Positions 7,643 to 13,161 of a stretch of DNA of 13,161 nucleotides are shown here, piece by piece (positions within the stretch are counted from its first letter, which is position 1; each line of letters opens with the position of its first letter). The notes under the pieces are model-generated. The model saw nothing but the letters and a program-made list of their open reading frames with translations. It made no database searches and was not told the DNA's origin. The stretch is from contig JAXMBX010000083.1 in assembly GCA_046349635.1 (NCBI GenBank), forward strand, positions 1 through 13,161. Direction: 5' to 3'. Both the position numbers and the translations under genes were made by a program. The stretch is from JAXMBX01 sp046349635. GTDB lineage: Bacteria > Planctomycetota > Planctomycetia > Planctomycetales > Planctomycetaceae.

Positions 7643-10600
7643 ATGGGTTGGCTGGTGGAGATGGCACTGAGATTGCGAGTGGCCGTGCTGGCATTGGCAA
7701 TTCTCTTGATCGTGGTGGGGATCCGTTTGATACCTGCCATGCCTCTGGATGTCTTTCCGGAATTTGCCCCTCCGTATATTGAAATCCAGACGGAGGCTCC
7801 TGGGCTTTCGGCGGAAGAAGTCGAAAACCTGGTTTCTTTCCCGCTCGAAAATGCGCTAATTGGAACTCCCGGGCTGGAAACACTTCGATCCAAATCGGTG
7901 ATGGGTCTGTCGTCCATTCGACTCCTGCTGCACCAGAATGCGGACGTGTACCGGGCGCGGCAACTGGTGCAGGAACGTCTGGCAGCGGAAGCACCGCGGT
8001 TGCCTGCGGTCTCGCGCCCGCCCGTGATCCTGCAACCACTATCCTCGCTGAGCCGGATGATGAAAATCGGCATGTGGTCGGACGAACTCTCGCAGAGCGA
8101 CCTGACGGAATTAGCGGTGTGGACGATCCGCCCGCATCTGATGGCGATACCGGGAGTCGCGAACGTCGCCATCTGGGGGCAGCGGGACAAACAGCTTCAA
8201 GTCCTGGTTAATGCGGACCGTCTACGATCTCACCAGGTCACGCTGGACATGGTTCTCCGAGCGGCGGGAGACGCGGTCGTACTGGATGCGGGAGGCTTCA
8301 TCGATACGCCGAACCAACGGCTGGCAGTGCGGCAGCTTGCGAATGTCAGCAGCCCCGAGGATCTCGCGAAGACGATTGTCGCATTTCGGGAGGGAGTGCC
8401 GTTACACCTGGGGGACGTGGCAGAGGTCCGGGTTGGCACTCCGCCCCCGATCGGCGATGCGATCATCAACGATCGGCGCGGACTCCTGCTGATCGTGGAA
8501 AAACAGCCTGCGGCGAACATGCTGGAAGTGACCAGAAAAGTCGAACACGCCTTGGAGTCGCTGCAACCGGGTCTGAAGGATGTCGAGCTGGATCCGACGA
8601 TTTTTCGACCGGCCACGTTCATTGAGCGATCCATCGACAACCTGACGCATGCGCTGGTGATCGGGTGCGTGCTGGTCGTGGTCGTGCTGGTGGCATTCTT
8701 GTTCGACTGGAGGACGGCCGTCATCAGCCTGACGGCGATTCCGCTGTCACTGGTGGCGACCATCGTCGTGTTGTATTGGTGGGGACTGACGATCAACACG
8801 ATGATCATCGCCGGACTGGTGATTGCGTTGGGAGAGGTGGTGGATGATGCGATCATCGATGTCGAAAACATCGTGCGGAGGTTACGGTTGAACCGCAGCC
8901 TGCCTCAACCGCGATCCCCGTTCCGGGTCGTGCTGGAGGCCTCGCTGGAAGTGCGGAGCGCGGTGGTCTATGCGACGATCATCATCGTCCTGGTCTTCCT
9001 GCCGATTTTCTTTCTGGAGGGATTGCCGGGGGCTTTTTTCCGGCCTTTGGCAATCGGTTATGTTTTGGCGATCATGGCTTCGCTACTGGTGGCGCTGCTG
9101 GTCACACCCGCACTCTCATTGATGATCCTGCCGTGGCACGGGGTCACAGCGCATGAGCCTCCCTTGAGTCGCTGGCTGCGTGCACCCTATCGGATGATCT
9201 TGCCCTACTTTGTGCGCAGCCCCGCGGCAAGCATTGCATTTCTGGTTGTTGCGTTCTCGATGACAGCCTTTCTGGTGGGCCACCTGGGGCAGGAATTCCT
9301 GCCGAACTTCCAGGAGACGGATTTCCTGATGCACTTCGTCGAGAAACCCGGGACATCCATCGAGGCGATGGACAGGATTACCATACAGGCGAGCAAGGAA
9401 CTTCGAGCGATCCCGGGTGTGCGAAATTTCGGAAGCCACATTGGACGGGCCGAAGTGGCGGATGAGGTGGTGGGTCCGAACTTCACGGAGTTGTGGATCA
9501 GTATCGACCCCAAAGCGGATTACACCGGGACGGTGAACAAGATCCAAGAAGCGGTGGATGGTTATCCGGGGCTGTATCGAGACGTGCAGACGTATCTTCG
9601 GGAGCGAGTGAAGGAAGTGTTGACCGGCGCGAGTTCCAGCCTCGTGGTTCGAATTTTTGGGCCGGACCTGACGGTTCTAAGAAGCAAGGCGCAAAAAGTA
9701 GCCGCTGCGATGGAGCGCATCCCCGGCGTTTCCAACCTCAAGGTCGAATCGCAGGTGCTGATTCCCCAGATCGAGGTGAAATTGCGTCCTGCGGTTGCAG
9801 AACGGTTCGGCTTGACGCCGGGCCAGGTTCGACGGGCGGTGAGCACGGTTCTCCGAGGGGCGAAGGTGGGAGAGATTTACGAGGATCAGAAGAAACGGGA
9901 CGTGGTCGTGTGGGGGACTGAGCAATCCCGGACAGACCTCCGTTCCCTGAGTGAAATCAGAATCGACACTCCGATGGGCGGACAAGTGCCGCTGAAGGAC
10001 GTGGCAGATCTGGGAATCGTCCCGGCTCCCAATGAAGTGAAACGTGAGGGTGGATCACGTCGAATTGACGTGACGTGTGACGCCAAAGGACGAGATCTGG
10101 GTTCCGTTGCCCGCGAGATCGAAGCGGCCGTCAAGCAGCTTCCCTTCGATCAAGGATATCATCCTGAATTCCTGGGAGAATATGCAGCACGGCAGGCTTC
10201 CCAGCAACGCCTGCTGGCGCTGGGAGCCGCATCGCTGTTGGGAATCCTGCTGATCCTGTACATCGATTTTCAATCCGTGAAACTGACGTTGATGGTGTGC
10301 CTGACGATTCCGTTCGCGCTCATCGGTGGAGTGATCGCGGCGTGGATTGCGGGAGGAGTCCTGTCGCTGGGATCACTGATTGGCTTCGTCACGGTCCTGG
10401 GGATCGCCGCACGGAATGGGATCATGCTCGTGAGCCACTATCGTCACCTACAAGAAGTGGAGGGGGAGCCGTTCGGATTGGCATTGGTGCTGCGGGGGGC
10501 CGAAGAGCGACTCATCCCGATTCTGATGACGGTTCTGACGACTGCTTTGGCGTTACTGCCGCTGGCCATATCGGGAAACAAACCAGGTCATGAGATCGAG

Positions 10601-10723
10601 TATCCATTGGCCGTGGTGATCGTCGGGGGATTGGTCACTTCGACCATTCTCAACCTGTTTTTGCTCCCGCCGTTGTACCTGTTATGGGGCCATCACACTG
10701 TTCCGCCTGCAGAAGATAGATAG
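7643..10723 (+). CDS. RND efflux permease, heavy-metal-efflux (CzcA/CusA) type
   Basis: Proton-driven inner-membrane pump of 1026 aa, the usual length, with the standard repeat: TM1 (about 13-31), large periplasmic loop, TM2-TM6 (about 335-496), TM7 (about 528-547), second loop, TM8-TM12 (about 855-1012). TM4 carries GEVVDDAIIDVEN (397-409; D401, D402, D406, E408), a variant of the acidic relay seen as DGA...VEN in CzcA; it supports proton coupling. LDVFPEFAPPYIEIQTEAPG near the N-terminus is also typical of the family. Eye alignment to CusA puts Phe and Glu where CusA has metal-binding M623 and M672, so copper/silver export is not supported. GTG at 7637 is in frame but overlaps the GGGAG; the ATG at 7643 lies 5 nt after it and is preferred. 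Confidence 0.95.
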   Translation: MGWLVEMALRLRVAVLALAILLIVVGIRLIPAMPLDVFPEFAPPYIEIQTEAPGLSAEEVENLVSFPLENALIGTPGLETLRSKSVMGLSSIRLLLHQNADVYRARQLVQERLAAEAPRLPAVSRPPVILQPLSSLSRMMKIGMWSDELSQSDLTELAVWTIRPHLMAIPGVANVAIWGQRDKQLQVLVNADRLRSHQVTLDMVLRAAGDAVVLDAGGFIDTPNQRLAVRQLANVSSPEDLAKTIVAFREGVPLHLGDVAEVRVGTPPPIGDAIINDRRGLLLIVEKQPAANMLEVTRKVEHALESLQPGLKDVELDPTIFRPATFIERSIDNLTHALVIGCVLVVVVLVAFLFDWRTAVISLTAIPLSLVATIVVLYWWGLTINTMIIAGLVIALGEVVDDAIIDVENIVRRLRLNRSLPQPRSPFRVVLEASLEVRSAVVYATIIIVLVFLPIFFLEGLPGAFFRPLAIGYVLAIMASLLVALLVTPALSLMILPWHGVTAHEPPLSRWLRAPYRMILPYFVRSPAASIAFLVVAFSMTAFLVGHLGQEFLPNFQETDFLMHFVEKPGTSIEAMDRITIQASKELRAIPGVRNFGSHIGRAEVADEVVGPNFTELWISIDPKADYTGTVNKIQEAVDGYPGLYRDVQTYLRERVKEVLTGASSSLVVRIFGPDLTVLRSKAQKVAAAMERIPGVSNLKVESQVLIPQIEVKLRPAVAERFGLTPGQVRRAVSTVLRGAKVGEIYEDQKKRDVVVWGTEQSRTDLRSLSEIRIDTPMGGQVPLKDVADLGIVPAPNEVKREGGSRRIDVTCDAKGRDLGSVAREIEAAVKQLPFDQGYHPEFLGEYAARQASQQRLLALGAASLLGILLILYIDFQSVKLTLMVCLTIPFALIGGVIAAWIAGGVLSLGSLIGFVTVLGIAARNGIMLVSHYRHLQEVEGEPFGLALVLRGAEERLIPILMTVLTTALALLPLAISGNKPGHEIEYPLAVVIVGGLVTSTILNLFLLPPLYLLWGHHTVPPAEDR

Positions 10724-10798
10724 ACGTCGGCAACTTTTCCGGCGACTGGTGGGAGTGCCCACCGGGCGTCAGCATCGGACAAGTTTTCCTGACAGTCA

Positions 10799-10842
10799 TA
10801 AACCAAACTGCAAATCCCAACCTCAGGATTAACTCTGGTTTA
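10799..10842. promoter_or_regulatory. Inverted repeat upstream of the outer-membrane factor
   Basis: TAAACCA and TGGTTTA are perfect inverted copies separated by 30 bp, with CAG (three bases further out) and CTG (adjacent) extending the symmetry. It could be a two-half-site binding region or an RNA stem. Function is inferred from position only. Confidence 0.25.
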
Positions 10843-10916
10843 CTGCGAGAGTCCGTACTGGTGTGGCGATCTGAAAATTGACGAAAACTGATACTGTTGC
10901 CGCGGTACGCGCGGAT

Positions 10917-10933
10917 CGGAGACGGAGTCTCCG
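10917..10933 (+). promoter_or_regulatory. 7-bp hairpin in the leader of the outer-membrane factor gene
   Basis: CGGAGAC-GGA-GTCTCCG forms a perfect stem with a 3-nt loop, flanked by GATC on both sides (10914-10917 and 10936-10939). It ends 33 bp before the chosen ATG and 9 bp before the upstream alternative ATG. It may shape mRNA stability or translation, or be a protein site. Confidence 0.3.
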
Positions 10934-10966
10934 CTGATCTGAATGGATTCAGAGAGCCAGTTGATC

Positions 10967-12463
10967 ATGTTTCGCGTGATCCAGGTGTGGATGCTGGGGA
11001 TGGCCGGCCTGCTGTGCGGGTGTCGGGGGGCGGGTTGGCATACAGCCCGATCAGTCCCGCCTGGCCCCGTTTCGGCGGAACAGGTCACACGATCGCGCGA
11101 CTCAGCCCCACTCCGAAAAGAGCTCGCCCGGAGTGAAGATCCTCCAGCGCAGAGTGAAGAGCCAATCCGCCTGGTTTCTGAATCCAGAGATACGGAATCG
11201 CCTGGAGATCTAGATACTGCAAGCTCTCTGTCATTAACCGAGTGCCTGTCGATATCGCTGACGCAGAATCCCGATCTGATCGCGTTGCGACAAGGGGATG
11301 CCGTGGGCCGAGCGGCGTTGGGAGTTGCGCAAAACTATCCTTTCAATCCGTTCGTGCAGTTCCAGGCGACCCCTTACCAGGATGCACCTCATTCGTTCAA
11401 CCTCCCGGCGAAGTATCACTATGTCCTGCTGATGCAGACCTTGCAGTTGGCCCATCAGCAGCGTTATCGAGAGGAAAGTGCGTCGTTCGCATTGAACAGC
11501 GTGCGGTGGAACATTCATCAGGCGGAGCTGCTGAATGTGGCACAGACGGAGCGGTTGTATTTTACAGCGTTGTATCAACAGGGGATTCTGGAGTTAGCTG
11601 AGGCGAGCCACGCCAATAACCTGCAGGTTCAACGAACGCTCCAAAAGCAACTGGAGGCAGGACAAGCCACGGCCGCGGACGTCGCAATTATCAACCTGGA
11701 TACCCGTTCCACTGAGCAACAGCTTCGTCTGGCGCGAGCTAATGCCCTGAGCGCCGTGCGGGACCTGCAACGGCAACTGGGGGACACACCGGAGTCCGCA
11801 AGACGACTAAGCGGTGATCTGCGTCGGATGGTCTGGCGCCTGCCTTCGGAGCCGGCCGAAACCGGCAGCGATGCCTCCTCTACCGAAGAAGCGAAACGAT
11901 TGTCGGTCGAATGGTCCCGGAGCCGTCCGGACGTGATGGCGGCCCATGCGGACATTGACGTCGCCCGTGCTAACCGGGATCTGGCGTGTGCCGCGCGAAC
12001 CCCTGACTTGCAGATTGGTCCGTACTATCAAAGGACCGCCGATGGGACCTACTACCTTGGATTCCGGGGGCAGATGGATATTCCTGTCGTCAACAACGGG
12101 AAACCATTGGTGAATCAACGGGAAGCGGAACAGACGCAGCGCGTGATGACGTGGAACCAGATACAGCGTCGGGCGGAATTGGAGGCGGTTGCCGCGTTCG
12201 AGCGCTATGAATTGGCATTGTCCTCGGTCAAAGATTCCGAGGAAAAGGCGGAGAGTGATTTGCCGCAGGAGCTGCAGAATCTGGAACGTCAATTCCTGGC
12301 GGGTGAGGTGGACATCGTGCGAGTCGTGCAAGGGCGTACGAGCCTGATTCAGAACCAGCGGGCGCGGCTGGATCTGTTGAATGAACTGGCCCAGGCGAGC
12401 GCGAATCTGACCGCTGCCACAGGGATTCCCCCTGAAAACTATCTCGTGATTCGATCGCCCTGA
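10967..12463 (+). CDS. TolC-family outer-membrane efflux lipoprotein
   Basis: Outer-membrane channel completing the tripartite RND pump. From the ATG at 10967 (498 aa) there is a lipoprotein signal (MFRVIQVWMLGMAGLLCGC, acceptor C19), a low-complexity, Ser/Glu/Arg-rich linker (about 20-85), then two outer-membrane-efflux repeats: SLTECLSISLTQNPDLIALRQ with long helices to about 270, and the second from about 295, with SRPDVMAAHADIDVARANRD and the C-terminal coil ending LLNELAQASANLTAATG. An ATG at 10943 is in frame, but the later start follows AGAGAG by about 10 nt and places the signal correctly. It is the only outer-membrane factor in the window, so it may also serve the divergent DevCAB-like exporter, which lacks one. 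A strong terminator follows 47 bp after the stop. Confidence 0.9.
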   Translation: MFRVIQVWMLGMAGLLCGCRGAGWHTARSVPPGPVSAEQVTRSRDSAPLRKELARSEDPPAQSEEPIRLVSESRDTESPGDLDTASSLSLTECLSISLTQNPDLIALRQGDAVGRAALGVAQNYPFNPFVQFQATPYQDAPHSFNLPAKYHYVLLMQTLQLAHQQRYREESASFALNSVRWNIHQAELLNVAQTERLYFTALYQQGILELAEASHANNLQVQRTLQKQLEAGQATAADVAIINLDTRSTEQQLRLARANALSAVRDLQRQLGDTPESARRLSGDLRRMVWRLPSEPAETGSDASSTEEAKRLSVEWSRSRPDVMAAHADIDVARANRDLACAARTPDLQIGPYYQRTADGTYYLGFRGQMDIPVVNNGKPLVNQREAEQTQRVMTWNQIQRRAELEAVAAFERYELALSSVKDSEEKAESDLPQELQNLERQFLAGEVDIVRVVQGRTSLIQNQRARLDLLNELAQASANLTAATGIPPENYLVIRSP

Positions 12464-12510
12464 GAGAAGAGATCGATCGCTTTACCGTCGCCCGAATTTG
12501 TTTGAACCTG

Positions 12511-12545
12511 AGCCCTTTGACGAGAACGTCGAGGGCTTTTTCTTT
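12511..12545 (+). terminator. Rho-independent terminator after the outer-membrane factor gene
   Basis: AGCCCT (12511-12516) pairs with AGGGCT (12532-12537), and GACG/CGTC pair inside it across a small internal loop, with an AGAA loop. TTTTTCTTT follows at once. This closes the plus-strand transcript. Confidence 0.88.
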
Positions 12546-12918
12546 CGAGCGAGAAAGCTGCTCAACGGGGCGGAACGTCTGGAGGGTGATTGCCTCTGGA
12601 TACTCAGGTCGGACAGCGAACAAGTGACTCGAATTGTGAGGAGCGAGCGACCTATTTCTGGCGATACGACACTCCCGATTGAAGGTTAAGGTTCCGTAAG
12701 CTTCGAGCCTGAGAGTGTCGTCCAGAGCATCAATCGGCAGATGCTCGACGCGAATCCGCGTGTCCTAAAAACGGGCATCCCGCCATCAATTCAGGCAGGT
12801 AATTCTGACAAGATCTGCCCCTCTCGCAGTAAAACGGGGATCGAGCGACCGGTCCAAACGCCTGGCACTTCCGGTCCACGATTTGCGAAAGATTCTCCAG
12901 AGTCCGGAGGACACGCTG
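12546..12918. other. Intergenic region between the terminator and the right-edge start
   Basis: No frame here has a ribosome-binding site or domain. Apart from the inverted-repeat cluster (12606-12782, listed separately) it holds two direct copies of CCGGTCCA (12849-12856 and 12871-12878) and a CCCC/GGGG pairing near 12820-12840. No promoter was recognised. Confidence 0.5.
12606..12782 (+). ncRNA. Candidate structured RNA or 5' leader with pseudoknot potential
   Basis: Consecutive inverted repeats fill an otherwise gene-free stretch: AGGTCG/CGACCT (12606-12611, 12648-12653), with CTCG/CGAG stacked inside; ACGACACTC/GAGTGTCGT (12666-12674, 12713-12721), a perfect 9-bp helix; GAGCATC-AATCGGCA-GATGCTC (12725-12746), a 7-bp hairpin; ACGCG-AATC-CGCGT (12748-12761); and CGGG-CAT-CCCG (12772-12782). 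The loop of the 7-bp hairpin (AATCGG) is complementary to CCGATT (12675-12680), directly 3' of the first strand of the 9-bp helix, giving a possible pseudoknot. Strand is assumed plus because the next start (12919) is plus. It matches no riboswitch or ribozyme family I recognise. The pairings are seen; transcription and function are inferred. Confidence 0.3.
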
Positions 12919-13161
12919 ATGGATGATCTCTCTATGAGGACTGGGATCGATGGTCGTGAGCGGTCAACATCGCGGGCACAAAGGGACTCACAGAAAACTG
13001 GATTTGATACTCCACAATATCGAACGTCGCACAGGATCAAAACTAACGTCGCTGAGCTCTCACGAGCAGCCGAGCTGTTCGAGAAATCGCCCGGGCACCT
13101 ATCGAAATCGTTAGGAAGCGGCTACCGGAAATGTAAGACGATTCACGTCCGCAAGTATTCT
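12919..13161 (+). CDS. Possible 5' part of a gene leaving the window on the right
   Basis: A perfect GGAGG (12906-12910) lies 8 nt before an ATG, and the frame stays open for all 81 codons to the edge (the stop-free stretch reaches back to about 12768). The visible product begins MDDLSMRTGIDGRERS and is rich in Arg, Ser, Thr and Lys, with no signal peptide, membrane segment or recognised domain. Third-position GC is not clearly raised, unlike the pump genes, and an antisense frame is also open from about 13095 to 12786, so the case rests mainly on the ribosome-binding site. The inverted-repeat cluster at 12606-12782 would lie in its leader. Family not recognised. Confidence 0.35.
   Translation, partial: MDDLSMRTGIDGRERSTSRAQRDSQKTGFDTPQYRTSHRIKTNVAELSRAAELFEKSPGHLSKSLGSGYRKCKTIHVRKYS

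Larger units (their letters stand above)
10724..10966. other. Gap between RND pump and outer-membrane factor, rich in inverted repeats
   Basis: These 243 bp break an otherwise tight gene cluster. Present are a 6-bp GC hairpin GGTGGG-AGTG-CCCACC (10748-10763) 25 bp after the pump stop, without a T-run; a 7-bp inverted repeat TAAACCA/TGGTTTA (10799-10805, 10836-10842) flanked on both sides by CAG/CTG; and a 7-bp hairpin CGGAGAC-GGA-GTCTCCG (10917-10933) about 34 bp before the next start. The gap may hold attenuation or a separate promoter for the outer-membrane factor; no clear -35/-10 pair was found. Confidence 0.5.

Noticed and set aside
10748..10763. GGTGGG/CCCACC hairpin as terminator of the RND pump gene
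   Set aside because: The stem is good but no T-run follows directly, so it is described only as a hairpin in the gap.
12786..13095. Open minus-strand frame at the right edge
   Set aside because: It is Ser/Arg/Cys-rich and lacks a ribosome-binding site. The plus-strand frame over the same bases has a perfect GGAGG start, so that one is preferred.
1..13161. CRISPR array, tRNA/rRNA gene, insertion sequence or prophage
   Set aside because: No regularly spaced repeats, tRNA cloverleaf, transposase, terminal inverted repeats with target duplications, or phage genes were seen.

Overview
The window carries two multi-gene envelope export systems that point away from each other, separated by about 1 kb with no convincing intact gene. 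The proteins (DevBCA-type ABC exporter, RND pump with periplasmic adaptor, outer-membrane factor, two lipobox-bearing proteins) require a double membrane, so the host is a diderm bacterium. The moderately high GC, the variant RND transmembrane-4 motif and the DevC/DevA/HlyD grouping fit Planctomycetota best. That placement is inferred from protein character; no rRNA or other marker is present.

Left part, minus strand (about 3193 down to 292): a tight three-gene operon for a FtsX/MacB-fold permease (DevC-like), an ABC ATPase (DevA-like) and a membrane-fusion protein (HlyD/DevB-like), with gaps of 5 and about 11 bp. It has no outer-membrane channel of its own here. A well-placed Shine-Dalgarno and ATG at the extreme left edge suggest another minus-strand gene running out of the window.

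Middle (3194-4178): mostly unexplained sequence. It holds a 7-bp inverted repeat close upstream of the permease gene, a 21-bp near-perfect dyad at 3727-3747, and a short hydrophobic minus-strand frame with coding-like codon use that may be a small membrane protein or a gene remnant.

Right part, plus strand (4179-12463): OmpR-type response regulator and histidine kinase (overlapping as ATGA), then a lipoprotein periplasmic adaptor, a 1026-aa RND permease of the heavy-metal-efflux/CzcA-CusA type, and, after a 243-bp gap, a lipoprotein TolC-family outer-membrane factor. The layout resembles CusRS-CusCBA, in which the sensor pair controls the pump beside it. However, the CusA methionines and obvious metal ligands in the sensor are not seen, so the substrate is open. 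A strong rho-independent terminator lies at 12511-12545.

Right edge (12546-13161): no complete gene. A cluster of inverted repeats (12606-12782) includes a 9-bp helix, a 7-bp hairpin and a possible loop pseudoknot. It lies upstream of a perfect GGAGG-8 nt-ATG start at 12919 whose frame stays open to the edge. A structured RNA or leader there is the most interesting unexplained signal in the window.
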